Below, piece by piece: positions 15,130-24,633 of a stretch of DNA of 64,000 nt. Under the pieces are notes generated by a model. It was not told the DNA's origin and did not search any database. It saw only the letters and a program-made list of their open reading frames with translations. The position numbers were made by a program, and so were the translations under genes. The DNA comes from Pseudomonas petrae (GTDB taxonomy: Bacteria; Pseudomonadota; Gammaproteobacteria; Pseudomonadales; Pseudomonadaceae), in assembly GCF_021728295.1 (NCBI RefSeq), contig NZ_JAKJXE010000005.1:248001-312000 (forward strand), read 5' to 3'. How positions within the stretch are numbered: position 1 is the first letter of the stretch; every line of letters starts with the position of its first letter.

Positions 15130-16047
15130 TTAATCGGGTTTCCGGCCATTTGCCAAGTTGCCCGCGACATCCCGTGACACGCCTTTCTGTTTGTCCAGCG
15201 CCACCTGATAAAGCAGGTTTTTGCGTACGCCGGTGATCTCTGCTGCCAGCGCAGCTGCACGCTTGAGGGGCATTTCTTCCAGCAGCAGATCCAGCACCCG
15301 CCGCGCTTCGGCGCCAATCACATCCTCGCCTTCGGGTTCGCTCCAGCCTGCCACCAGCACCACGCACTCGCCTCGCTGCTGATTACTGTCGCCTTCAACG
15401 AAGGCACGTAGCTCGGACAGCGGCAGTCCTTTGAGGGTTTCGAACGTTTTCGTCAATTCGCGGCCAAGCACGGCGGGACGGTCCGGGCCGAAGATGTCTT
15501 CCATGTCCTGAAGGCATTCGAGAATGCGATGGGGCGCTTCATAGAAGATAAGCGTGCGCGGTTCTTCTTTGACGAGTTCGAGCCGCGCCTTTCGGCCCAC
15601 CGATTTGGCCGGCAAGAAGCCTTCGAAGATAAAGCGGTCCGAGGGCAACCCCGCCGCCGACAGCGCGGCAATCAGGGCGCAGGCGCCCGGCACGGGGATC
15701 ACTTGAATCCCTGCTGCACGTGCCTGACGCACCAGGTGGTAGCCAGGGTCGGAAATAAGCGGCGTGCCGGCATCGGATATCAGCGCGACGTTATCGCCCG
15801 CCAGCAGTCGGGTGATGAAGCGGCTGCCCTCCTCGCGCTCGTTGTGCTCGTGACAGGCGGCCAAAGGGGTCGGGATGCCGAAGTGCTGCATCAGCCGTAA
15901 CGAGTGGCGGGTATCCTCGGCGGCAATCAGCGAAACATCGCGCAGCACCTTCAAGGCACGGGCGCTGATGTCATCCAGGTTGCCGATCGGCGTGGCCACC
16001 ACATAAAGCGCGCCTGTAGTGGAATTCGAAGCACCCGGAGCAGTCAA
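15130..16047 (-). CDS. rsmI: 16S rRNA 2'-O-methyltransferase RsmI
   Basis: Methylates the ribose of C1402 in 16S rRNA, partner of RsmH. The tetrapyrrole-methylase-fold protein shows LYVVATPIGNLDDIS near the N-terminus, IAAEDTRHS and SDAGTPLISDPGY (about 90-102). I set the start at TTG 16045-16047 (TTG ACT GCT CCG), with AGGTG about six bases upstream, giving 305 residues. The longer in-frame extension to 16155 reads as non-conserved. It lies just upstream of rnpB on the same strand and diverges from lpoA. Confidence 0.92.
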   Translation of the reverse strand: MTAPGASNSTTGALYVVATPIGNLDDISARALKVLRDVSLIAAEDTRHSLRLMQHFGIPTPLAACHEHNEREEGSRFITRLLAGDNVALISDAGTPLISDPGYHLVRQARAAGIQVIPVPGACALIAALSAAGLPSDRFIFEGFLPAKSVGRKARLELVKEEPRTLIFYEAPHRILECLQDMEDIFGPDRPAVLGRELTKTFETLKGLPLSELRAFVEGDSNQQRGECVVLVAGWSEPEGEDVIGAEARRVLDLLLEEMPLKRAAALAAEITGVRKNLLYQVALDKQKGVSRDVAGNLANGRKPD

Positions 16048-16302
16048 AGCGCACACCTCATGTTGTGTAAAAGCCTGCATTGTACAGGCTGCGGCGGACA
16101 AAACAGGACGTCGCACCCCGTGAGTCCAGAAAAGCAGCTCGAACGCCAGCAGCACGGCAGCGACTCCGCGACAGTCCGACTCACGTCAACTGACGCGCCC
16201 GGAGACGACCAATATCACCGCTTTAACGCCTTCAACGTCGCGCCCCGGCCAGTGCTTGGGTACACTTCCACGCTAATTTGCTCGAGTATCAGGAACATAC
16301 AC

Positions 16303-18117
16303 ATGATCGCTTGCCTGCGGCTGTTCTCTGCCCTCTGCCTGGCTGCCCTCCTGGCTGCCTGTGCCGGTTCGCCCTCCTCCAGCCTTGGCGAATTGCCACG
16401 CACCCCCGATGCCAGCATCGAACAACTGCTCGAACAGGCCGCTGCGGCAAAGTCGCCTGATCAGGCAGCGTTGCTGAAACTGACGGCGGCCGACCTGGCA
16501 GCGCGCCAGAACAACCCCAGCCGCGCCGCAAGCATCCTTGAGCAGGTGCAATTGGACCAGCTCAAGACCGACAAACAAATCTATGCCAACACCCTGTCTG
16601 CCGAACTGGCATTGGGTCGCAGCCAGCCGAAAGCCGCGCTGACCGCTCTCAATCACCCGAGCATGCAGCATCTGGGCGAAATGCCGGTTGACCTGCAAAC
16701 CCGTGCTCACACCGTCCGCGCCCGCGCTTTTGAGGCAGACGGCCAGACCCTCGCAGCCGCGAGTGAGCGCGTGTTCATGGGCCCATTGCTGCAAGGCGAC
16801 GCCCTGAACGCCAACAACGACGCGATCTGGACGCTGGTTGCCGCGCTGCCACCCGAACAGCTGCAAAGCTCGGCCAACGATGACATGGGCGGCTGGCTGA
16901 GCCTGGCCCGCGCGGTCAAGGGCGCCGGCACGCTGGAACAGCAACAGGCGGCTATCGACAACTGGAAAGCGCAGAATCCGCAGCACCCGGCGGCACGTCA
17001 GCTGCCGACTGCCCTCGCGCAATTGCGTGAACTGAAGAGCCAGCCGTTGACCAAGATCGCGTTGCTGCTGCCGCAAGACGGTCCGCTCGCCTCGGTATCA
17101 CGCGCTCTGCGTGACGGCTTCATGGCCGCGAACTATCAAGCTCAGCAGGCCGGCGAGAAGCCGCCTGCGATCGAAGTATTCGACAGTTCCCGCGTGACCT
17201 CGATGGACGCCTTTTATGCACAAGCCAAAGCTGCAGGCGTGCAACTGGTGGTGGGTCCGCTGGAGAAGCCACTGGTTAAACAGCTGAGCGCTCGCCCTCA
17301 ATTGCCGATTACCACGCTGGCGCTGAATTACAGCGATTCCAGCACTCAGGGCCCTGCCGAGCTGTTCCAGTTCGGGCTGGCGGCCGAAGACGAAGCCCGC
17401 GAAGTGGCACGCCGTGCCTGGGCCGATGGCAAGCGCAGTGCGGTTGCCATGGTGCCGAAGGGCGAATGGGGTGATCGCGTACTGGAGGCCTTCCGTCAAA
17501 GCTGGCAGGCCAAAGGCGGCACCTTGCTGGGTGCTGAACGCATCGATCAGCCGGTCGCACTCGCTCAACAGGTTGCCGATCTGTTCCAGTTGCGCAACAG
17601 CGAAGGCCGCGCCCAGCGCGTGCAAAGCGCCACTGGCACGCAGATGGCCGCTCAGCCTTCCCGTCGCCAGGACGTAGACTTTATGTTCCTCGCTGCAACG
17701 CCTCAACAGGCTCAGCAGATCAAGCCGACCATGGTCTTCCAGTACGCTGGCGATGTTCCGGTCTATGCCACTTCGCACCTGTTCACCAACAGCGGCGACG
17801 CGGCGATGTACAACGACCTGAACGGCGTGCGTTTCTGCGAAACCCCGTGGTTGCTGAACGCAAACGACCCGCTGCGCCAGCAAGTGACCGCTCAATGGCC
17901 ACAAGCAGCCGGCAGCCTTGGCCGTCTCTACGCCATGGGCATCGACGCGTACCGTCTGGCGCCACGACTGACTCAGCTGAAAACCCTGCCCGACAGCCGC
18001 ATCGATGGCCTGTCCGGCAGCCTGGCGATCGGTCAGGGCCAACGCATCGAGCGTCAGCTGCCATGGGCAGAGTTTGTGGACGGCAAGGTCCAGCGCCTGC
18101 CGGACACCGCGCCTTGA
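16303..18117 (+). CDS. lpoA: Penicillin-binding protein activator LpoA (LppC family lipoprotein)
   Basis: Outer-membrane lipoprotein that reaches through the periplasm and stimulates a class A PBP. The 604-residue product begins with a lipoprotein signal (MIACLRLFSALCLAALLAAC, lipobox LAAC with Cys20), then a helical TPR-like region (about 40-250) and a periplasmic-binding-protein fold starting KIALLLPQDGPLASVSRAL. I use the ATG at 16303, which gives the signal peptide; the open frame extends further upstream without sense. Its stop overlaps the next gene. Confidence 0.93.
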   Translation: MIACLRLFSALCLAALLAACAGSPSSSLGELPRTPDASIEQLLEQAAAAKSPDQAALLKLTAADLAARQNNPSRAASILEQVQLDQLKTDKQIYANTLSAELALGRSQPKAALTALNHPSMQHLGEMPVDLQTRAHTVRARAFEADGQTLAAASERVFMGPLLQGDALNANNDAIWTLVAALPPEQLQSSANDDMGGWLSLARAVKGAGTLEQQQAAIDNWKAQNPQHPAARQLPTALAQLRELKSQPLTKIALLLPQDGPLASVSRALRDGFMAANYQAQQAGEKPPAIEVFDSSRVTSMDAFYAQAKAAGVQLVVGPLEKPLVKQLSARPQLPITTLALNYSDSSTQGPAELFQFGLAAEDEAREVARRAWADGKRSAVAMVPKGEWGDRVLEAFRQSWQAKGGTLLGAERIDQPVALAQQVADLFQLRNSEGRAQRVQSATGTQMAAQPSRRQDVDFMFLAATPQQAQQIKPTMVFQYAGDVPVYATSHLFTNSGDAAMYNDLNGVRFCETPWLLNANDPLRQQVTAQWPQAAGSLGRLYAMGIDAYRLAPRLTQLKTLPDSRIDGLSGSLAIGQGQRIERQLPWAEFVDGKVQRLPDTAP

Positions 18118-18488
18118 CCTCAGGCACGACCCGTCAAACTGCAGGGCGCGAGGCCGAAGCCTACGCCCTGCGTCACCTGCAACAGCAGGGATTGCAGCTG
18201 ATTACCCGCAACTGGTCATGCAAACGCGGCGAGCTTGATCTGGTCATGCTCGACGGCGATACAGTAGTATTCGTCGAAGTTCGGTATCGTCGCCACGCCG
18301 GTTGGGGTGGCGCGCTGGAAAGCGTCGATTTTCGCAAGCAGGAAAAGCTCACACTGGCGGCTCAATCCTTTCTGCAAAGCGAGGTGCGCTGGGCCGATTC
18401 GCCGTGTCGCTTCGACGTCGTCGCGATCAATGGTGACCCCGGCACGTCACCCGCGCTTAACTGGCTGACGAATGCGTTCGATTGCTGA
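18114..18488 (+). CDS. yraN: YraN family (UPF0102) nuclease-like protein
   Basis: 124-residue protein of the YraN family, which has the restriction-endonuclease-like fold of Holliday junction resolvases; its biological role is not established. Seen here: GREAEAYALRHLQQQGLQLI, the nuclease-like RGELDLVMLD (E and D as metal-ligand candidates) and VVFVEVRYRR. The start is a TTG at 18114 that overlaps the lpoA stop (TTGA), so translation is coupled. It follows lpoA in many gamma-proteobacteria. Confidence 0.9.
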   Translation: MTSGTTRQTAGREAEAYALRHLQQQGLQLITRNWSCKRGELDLVMLDGDTVVFVEVRYRRHAGWGGALESVDFRKQEKLTLAAQSFLQSEVRWADSPCRFDVVAINGDPGTSPALNWLTNAFDC

Positions 18489-18530
18489 AACGCGATGATT
18501 CCGTGGGGTTTGCAGCGTAAGATCGGCCGC

Positions 18531-18617
18531 CTTCCCGGCTAAAGCCGGTCCCACTGGAGGCGCATCTGGCCCTGTAGGACCTGCTTTAGCTTTGTAGGAC
18601 CGGCTTTAGCCGGGAAG
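18531..18617. repeat. REP doublet (REPIN-like inverted repeat)
   Basis: Two arms in opposite orientation, 18531-18551 (CTTCCCGGCTAAAGCCGGTCC) and its exact complement 18597-18617. Between them is a degenerate third arm at about 18574-18590 (GTAGGACCTGCTTTAGC). This is the usual form of a pseudomonad REP pair, probably mobilised by a RAYT transposase encoded elsewhere. The 18489-18765 gap holds nothing else recognised. Confidence 0.85.
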
Positions 18618-18765
18618 CTCTGTTGCTGAGCTTTATTCCTTACTACCCAACGAACCACACTGGCTCTTTTGCTCTTTGCTTTGCGGGCTGCACAGTTTTG
18701 TGCCGGGACGCCGATGCCTTATCGGACGCCGTCCCGATCAGCCGCCCCTATTAAGGTTTTCATAG

Positions 18766-19934
<1,169 letters not shown>

Positions 19935-20015
19935 CGGTGTTGCAGCCGCCAATCGGCGCATACAACAAAGGCGATACAGCGCTTGTTTGCAGCGTCAGAT
20001 TTGCCAAACATTTTT

Positions 20016-20041
20016 AAGCCCTCCAAGTGAGGGCTTTTTAT
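20016..20041 (+). terminator. Intrinsic terminator of the lpoA-dolP operon
   Basis: Stem AAGCCCTC/GAGGGCTT with a 5-base loop followed by TTT, 82 bases after dolP. Confidence 0.85.
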
Positions 20042-20210
20042 TGCATCGCTTTGGGTCCGAGTGCCAGCCAGGATTTAACGATAAGTGGGTCTACATTGAT
20101 GGTAGCCCGGCAGACTGGCGGGGGCGGCTTCTTTTCCAGTTGCGGCGCTATTCCGCCCGATTGGCAAGCAAATAGAACCGACGCACACGCGAGCTGGAAA
20201 ACCTCCAGAA
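20042..20210. other. Intergenic, no gene recognised
   Basis: Between the dolP terminator and the candidate small RNA I find no coding frame with a plausible start and no repeat. It may belong to the accessory insertion that carries the Abi gene. Confidence 0.5.
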
Positions 20211-20300
20211 ACAAAAACCCCGACTCGAGGCCGGGGTGGGTGTTTCGTGGTCTTTGCAAAAAGTCTTAAGCTTTCGCTCATTGGAGCTCATTGCCAACCT
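20211..20300 (-). ncRNA. Candidate small RNA (about 90 nt) beside the Abi gene
   Basis: On the minus strand TTGACA (20336-20331) and TAGGAT (20313-20308) are separated by 17 bases, predicting a start near 20300-20303. About 80-90 bases later an intrinsic terminator (stem ACCCCG/CGGGGT at 20237-20217, then TTTTT) ends the transcript near 20211. No convincing coding frame lies inside. The transcript would run away from the Abi gene, from a promoter embedded in the palindrome at 20319-20338. Existence and function are inferred; a decayed 3' end of an older gene is an alternative. Confidence 0.4.
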
Positions 20301-20318
20301 GGTACGAATCCTATGGTT

Positions 20319-20338
20319 GGTTGACATGCATGTCAACC
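20319..20338. promoter_or_regulatory. Perfect 20-bp palindrome with TTGACA on both strands
   Basis: GGTTGACATG/CATGTCAACC is an uninterrupted palindrome, so it offers a -35 hexamer TTGACA in both directions. Leftward, TAGGAT follows at 17 bases (good). Rightward the best -10 is CATACA (20345-20350) at 18 bases (weak), 27 bases before the Abi start codon. It may be a dimeric repressor operator or simply two overlapping promoters. Confidence 0.5.
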
Positions 20339-20376
20339 CACATTCATACAGGCCCCTCGCGGAAAGGAAGCCGAGC

Positions 20377-21288
20377 ATGCCGCACACCGTCCAGTACAGA
20401 CCCGTGCTGATTGATCAGATCATCAGCTCTCACCGAATCTCCAGCTACAGCAAGGTTTTTTCCGTCACCAATGACGTGGAGCTGGTCGGCGCATACCTAT
20501 GGAATTCCCATGCCTGCGCGTCCCTCTAACCGTTGCTCAGCGCTGCTGAAGTCACGCTGAGGAATGCGATTGACTCAGCTTTAACGGCTGACATCGGTAA
20601 ATTCTGGTGGAAAAAAGGCAAGCTTCGCTACAGAAGCTACACCGCCGGCATTGTGAACACGCCGCAGCCAGTTGAATATTTGACCAATAATTTCCAGTCA
20701 GCCTTCAAGATTGCCAGAAGGGAAAAAGGGAAACGACCGGGCAGCAATGGCGCTCCCGATCACCAAGAGATCGTCTCCCAAGCTGATTTCTCCACATGGG
20801 AGTTCGTCCTTGATAATGAATTCATGGGCAACAATCTGATTTGGCCGAAGAATCTGGGGCAGGTGTTTAGAGGCACATGGCCTACGAGTGCGAACATGCT
20901 CCAGTTCTGCAAAGACCGAGTTTCGCTTGTTCGCAACTTTCGTAACCGAGTGTTCCACCATGAGCCGGCATGGAAGCGCTTCGGCGTTACGGACGAGCAG
21001 CAGGCAGTGGATCATTTACATGAAAAAATCCACAAAATTATCGAGCTGATTTCATGGATTCGGCCAGAGAAAATTGATCTGCTTGAGAAGAGCGGGGTGA
21101 TCCGAAGTGCCTATCGAGCATGCTCCATTGCCGAAATTGAACGGTTCAAATGTCAGTCAAAGACGAGCACGATCAACAGCATGACCAAGCTCATCAAAGT
21201 TGCTGAAGCTGTTAGCGTCCGTAACGAGGTCATGAAAATTGCAGTCTACGGGAAGCGCAAAGTGACATACACGATTCAGCGAACCTGA
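20377..21288 (+). pseudogene. Abi family (Abi_2, HEPN RNase-like) gene with an in-frame stop
   Basis: Related to abortive-infection proteins of the AbiD/AbiF (Abi_2) type, which carry a HEPN RNase fold. ATG 20377 follows GGAAAGGAAG. The frame reads 50 residues to ASL, meets TAA at 20527-20529, then continues in the same frame with PLLSAAEVTLRNAID to 21288. Family members usually read L-Y-P-L-L-S-A-A-E here, so TAC (Tyr) to TAA is the simplest history. The HEPN-type R-x4-H motif is intact (RNFRNRVFHH, codons about 186-195). Whole length about 303 codons. Re-initiation at TTG 20533 could yield a 251-residue piece lacking the N-terminus. The region is more A/T-rich than its neighbours, suggesting transfer. 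Confidence 0.75.
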
Positions 21289-21317
21289 ACCAAGTTTGGA
21301 TGGATATCAGCGCACAC

Positions 21318-21347
21318 AAAAAAGGCGATCCCTCGGGATCGCCTTTT
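21318..21347. terminator. Bidirectional terminator between the Abi gene and sspB
   Basis: Hairpin AAGGCGATCC/GGATCGCCTT with A-run on the left and T-run on the right; works for both converging transcripts. Confidence 0.85.
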
Positions 21348-21366
21348 TCTTTACTGCAGAAGCGAC

Positions 21367-21780
21367 TTACTTGACCACTTTCAGACTCGGCCGGCCCGTA
21401 GGGCGTGGCGGCTCGTCGTTCGGTGGCGGCATGTCGTCTTCGACGTCCAGATCTTCGTCTTCATCCACAGCAGGCTCCAGGTCGAAGACCATGCCCTGCC
21501 CGTTTTCGCGGGCGTAAATGCCCATGATCGCGGCAATCGGCACGTACAGGCTGTGGGGAACGCCACCGAAGCGGCCTTCAAAACTCACCGCGTCGTTGTC
21601 CATGTGCAGATGGCGAACGGCGCTCGGTGAAATGTTCAGAACGATCTGCCCGTCATTGGCAAAGCCTTGCGGGACTTGTACCGCCGGGTACTCGGCATTG
21701 ACGAGTACGTGCGGTGTGCAATCGTTATCCACGATCCACTCATACAGCGCGCGGATCAGATAAGGGCGACTGGAGTTCAT
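21367..21780 (-). CDS. sspB: ClpXP specificity-enhancing factor SspB
   Basis: Adaptor that binds ssrA-tagged proteins and delivers them to ClpXP. The 137-residue product has the SspB core (SRPYLIRALYEWIVDNDCTPH, split here: SRPYLIRALYEW then IVDNDCTPH) and an acidic, proline-rich flexible tail ending GRPSLKVVK, the ClpX-tethering peptide. ATG 21778-21780 has AGGAG seven bases upstream; a TTG one codon earlier is less likely. It follows sspA by 18 bases. Confidence 0.95.
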   Translation of the reverse strand: MNSSRPYLIRALYEWIVDNDCTPHVLVNAEYPAVQVPQGFANDGQIVLNISPSAVRHLHMDNDAVSFEGRFGGVPHSLYVPIAAIMGIYARENGQGMVFDLEPAVDEDEDLDVEDDMPPPNDEPPRPTGRPSLKVVK

Positions 21781-21798
21781 CAAACGGCTCCTAAGGCC

Positions 21799-22416
21799 TT
21801 AGCGCATGTCGCGTTCGACACCAGACAGACTTGCCTGAAATGCCTCACGCGCAAATTGGCGCTCCATGTAGTCAAGCAGCGGCTTGGCGGGCCGCGGCAA
21901 TTCGATACCCAGAATCGGCAGGCGCCAGAGTATGGGCAATAGACAGCAATCGACCAGACTTTGCTCGTCGCTCAGGAAAAAAGGCTTATCCGCGAACAAC
22001 GGCGATACGCCGGTCAGACTTTCGCGCAGTTCCTTGCGCGCCTGAACACGTGCGCCTTCTTTGCTGCGCGGGTCCAGAATCAGATCCACCAGACCGCACC
22101 AGTCGCGCTGAATCCGGTGGATCAGCAGGCGGCTGTTGGCACGCGCCACCGGATAGACCGGGAGCAGCGGCGGATGGGGATAACGTTCGTCCAGGTATTC
22201 CATCACCACCGTCGACTCGTACAACGCCAGGTCACGATCGACCAGGGTTGGCACGCTGCCGTACGGATTCACCTCGATCAATTTGGGCGGATGACGGCCC
22301 TCGACAACTTCAATGATCTCGGCGCTGACACCTTTCTCGGCGAGCACAATGCGCACGCGATGGGAATAGTGGTCGGCGGGGTCGGAGTAACAGGCCAACC
22401 GATTGGTCACGCCCAT
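21799..22416 (-). CDS. sspA: Stringent starvation protein A
   Basis: RNA polymerase-associated protein of the glutathione-S-transferase fold that alters transcription in stationary phase and stress. The 205-residue product shows [20 protein letters not shown] and the thioredoxin-like cis-proline segment [17 protein letters not shown], then an all-helical C-terminal domain. GAGGAGG lies just ahead of the ATG. The 22417-22642 gap upstream has a TATAGT -10 (complement at 22568-22573) without a good -35. Confidence 0.95.
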   Translation of the reverse strand: MGVTNRLACYSDPADHYSHRVRIVLAEKGVSAEIIEVVEGRHPPKLIEVNPYGSVPTLVDRDLALYESTVVMEYLDERYPHPPLLPVYPVARANSRLLIHRIQRDWCGLVDLILDPRSKEGARVQARKELRESLTGVSPLFADKPFFLSDEQSLVDCCLLPILWRLPILGIELPRPAKPLLDYMERQFAREAFQASLSGVERDMR

Positions 22417-22642
22417 GGCGGTCCTCCTCGCTTGTAGATATTCAAAAAGCAGAAATACGGATGCGCCGCGAGGGCGCTTTCGGCGACGTCCACGATGATC
22501 GGGTGTTCAACGCGGGCGACAAGATAGCTCATTTACTCAAGGTAGATTCTGCAATCTTCAGCCAGCCACTATACCTGCTCTCCCCTCATTACCTGAAACA
22601 GCGCAGCGGCAAGCGGCGCAGACCCGCGAATCAGACGTCCGC

Positions 22643-23422
22643 TCAGTGGATGTCTTTCCAGAATTCGCGCTTGAGCAGCCAGGCCAGGATGAACAGCACG
22701 GCGAGGTAAAGCAGCACGTAGGTGCCGATGCGCTGGTGTTGCAGTTTGTCCGGGTTGGCCGAGTAAGCGAGGAAGGTGACGAGGTTCTTCACCTTCTGGT
22801 TGAACTGTTCTTCAGTCAGCGCGCCAGTGTCGGGCACGATGATCAGCTGATCGCAGGTTTCATGAGTCTGAGGCGTGCTCGTAAGCGGGTCGTATTGTTT
22901 TTTGCCGTCTTCAACGCGCTGAACCTCCTTGCAGCCGATCCTCTGACGCCCCTGAAGCCCTTCCAGCACATTGGGCATGGCCACATTGGGGAAAACCCTG
23001 TTGTTCACGCCCCAGGGCCGCGTCGGGTCCTCGTAGAACGAACGCAGGTAGCCATAGAGCCAGTCCGTTCCGCGAACGCGTGCGACGAGGGCCAGGTCGG
23101 GCGGCACTGCGCCAAACCAGTTTTTCGCATCCGCCGGCTGCATGCCGATGGTCATGTGATCGCCGATCTTCGCCCCGGTGAACACCAGCTTCTCCAGCAT
23201 CAGCTCGTGGGGAATACCGAGATCGTCCGCAACGCGCTCGTAGCGCTGGAACCTGGCGCTGTGGCAGCCCATGCAGTAATTGACGAACGTCCCCGCGCCA
23301 TCCTGCATGGCAGCCTTGTCCGAGACGTCGATGTCGACGCTTTCCAGGTCCGCGCCATGCTCACCGGCGAACGAAAACGCCGGCAACAGGGCAATGAGCA
23401 AGACAGCGAGCAGCTTGTTCAT
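22643..23422 (-). CDS. petC: Cytochrome c1 of the bc1 complex
   Basis: Heme-c subunit of ubiquinol:cytochrome c reductase, passing electrons from the Rieske protein to soluble cytochrome c. The 259-residue product has a Sec signal peptide (MNKLLAVLLIALLPAFSFA), the heme site NYCMGCHS (about residue 49), the distal Met region MPNVLEGLQG and a C-terminal membrane anchor (about 232-250, TYVLLYLAVLFILAWLL). ATG 23420-23422 shares a base with the petB stop. Confidence 0.96.
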   Translation of the reverse strand: MNKLLAVLLIALLPAFSFAGEHGADLESVDIDVSDKAAMQDGAGTFVNYCMGCHSARFQRYERVADDLGIPHELMLEKLVFTGAKIGDHMTIGMQPADAKNWFGAVPPDLALVARVRGTDWLYGYLRSFYEDPTRPWGVNNRVFPNVAMPNVLEGLQGRQRIGCKEVQRVEDGKKQYDPLTSTPQTHETCDQLIIVPDTGALTEEQFNQKVKNLVTFLAYSANPDKLQHQRIGTYVLLYLAVLFILAWLLKREFWKDIH

Positions 23423-24633
23423 CAGCTCGTCACCCTGTCCGGCACCGGCTTCGTCCGCTCCATTCGCGTGTAGAACGGCATCAGGATGAAGTAGGCGAAA
23501 TACGTGAAGGTGCAGACCTGCGACAGCAATGCACGCCCGGGGCTCGGCGGCAGAACGCCCAGCACCCCGAGCGTCACGAAGGACACGCAAAACAGCAGCA
23601 GCCAGACGCGGCTCAGCCAACCCTTGTAGTGCATCGATTTAACCGGGCTGCGGTCAAGCCACGGCAGCACGAACAGTACGGCGATGGCCGCGCCCATGGC
23701 CATGACACCGAGAAGCTTGTCCGGGATGGCGCGCAAGATCGCGTAGAACGGCGTGAAGTACCAGACCGGCGCAATGTGCTCCGGCGTCTTGAGGGCGTTG
23801 GCCTGCTCGAAGTTAGGTTTCTCGAGGAAGTAGCCGCCCATCTCCGGGAAGAAAAACACCACCGAACAGAAGATGAACAGAAACACCACGACGCCGAGGA
23901 TATCCTTGACCGTGTAGTACGGGTGGAAGGGAATACCGTCCAGGGGTTTGCCGTTCTCATCCTTGTACTTATTGATGTCGACGCCGTCGGGGTTGTTCGA
24001 GCCCACTTCATGCAGCGCCAGAATATGCAGTACCACAAGCCCCAGGATCACGATCGGCAAGGCCACGACGTGCAGCGCGAAGAAGCGATTGAGGGTGATG
24101 CCCGAAATCAGGTAATCGCCGCGAATCCACTGCGCGAGGTCATTGCCGATGATGGGAATGGCGCCGAACAGCGAAATGATCACCTGAGCGCCCCAGTACG
24201 ACATCTGCCCCCACGGCAGCAGGTAGCCCGTAAACGCTTCCGCCATCAGCGCCAGATAAATCAGCATGCCGAAGATCCAGACTAACTCGCGCGGCTTCTG
24301 ATACGAGCCGTACAGCAGCCCGCGAAACATGTGCAGGTAGATGACGATGAAGAACGCCGACGCGCCGGTCGAATGCAACAGCCGCAGGATCGAGCCGTAT
24401 TCGACGTCACGCATGATGTACTCGACCGAGGCAAAGGCCCCCTCTGCCGTGGGCGTGTAACTCATCGTCAGCCAGATGCCCGTGAGGATCTGGTTGACCA
24501 GCACCAGCAGCGCCAGTGCACCGAAAATATAGAAGAAATTAAGGTTCTTGGGCGCGTAGTACTTGCTGAGGTGGTTTTCCCACATTGAAGTCGCGGGAAA
24601 GCGCGCGTTGATCCAGTCCATGAGCCTGCTCAT
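23422..24633 (-). CDS. petB: Cytochrome b of the bc1 complex
   Basis: Membrane subunit carrying hemes bL and bH and both quinone sites. The 403-residue protein has about eight membrane helices and the paired histidines in LHSTGASAFFIVIYLHMFRG (split motif LHSTGAS...YLHMFRG) and HVVALPIVILGLVVLHI. GYLLPWGQMSYWGA and PVWYFTPFYAILR mark the Qo region (PVWY replaces the usual PEWY, as in other pseudomonads I recall). ATG 24631-24633 overlaps the petA stop. Confidence 0.96.
   Translation of the reverse strand: MSRLMDWINARFPATSMWENHLSKYYAPKNLNFFYIFGALALLVLVNQILTGIWLTMSYTPTAEGAFASVEYIMRDVEYGSILRLLHSTGASAFFIVIYLHMFRGLLYGSYQKPRELVWIFGMLIYLALMAEAFTGYLLPWGQMSYWGAQVIISLFGAIPIIGNDLAQWIRGDYLISGITLNRFFALHVVALPIVILGLVVLHILALHEVGSNNPDGVDINKYKDENGKPLDGIPFHPYYTVKDILGVVVFLFIFCSVVFFFPEMGGYFLEKPNFEQANALKTPEHIAPVWYFTPFYAILRAIPDKLLGVMAMGAAIAVLFVLPWLDRSPVKSMHYKGWLSRVWLLLFCVSFVTLGVLGVLPPSPGRALLSQVCTFTYFAYFILMPFYTRMERTKPVPDRVTS

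Noticed and set aside
16273..17076. Minus-strand 267-codon frame inside lpoA
   Set aside because: Lies opposite a well-supported lipoprotein gene and has no recognisable domain or start signal.
18531..18617. Possible CRISPR-like repeat
   Set aside because: Two or three palindromic arms without regular spacers; fits REP elements. No CRISPR array or cas gene was seen anywhere.
20148..20387. Small minus-strand frames across the Abi leader (for example MSSNERKLK)
   Set aside because: No ribosome site, no similarity; they cross the terminator hairpin. The region is better read as a possible noncoding transcript.
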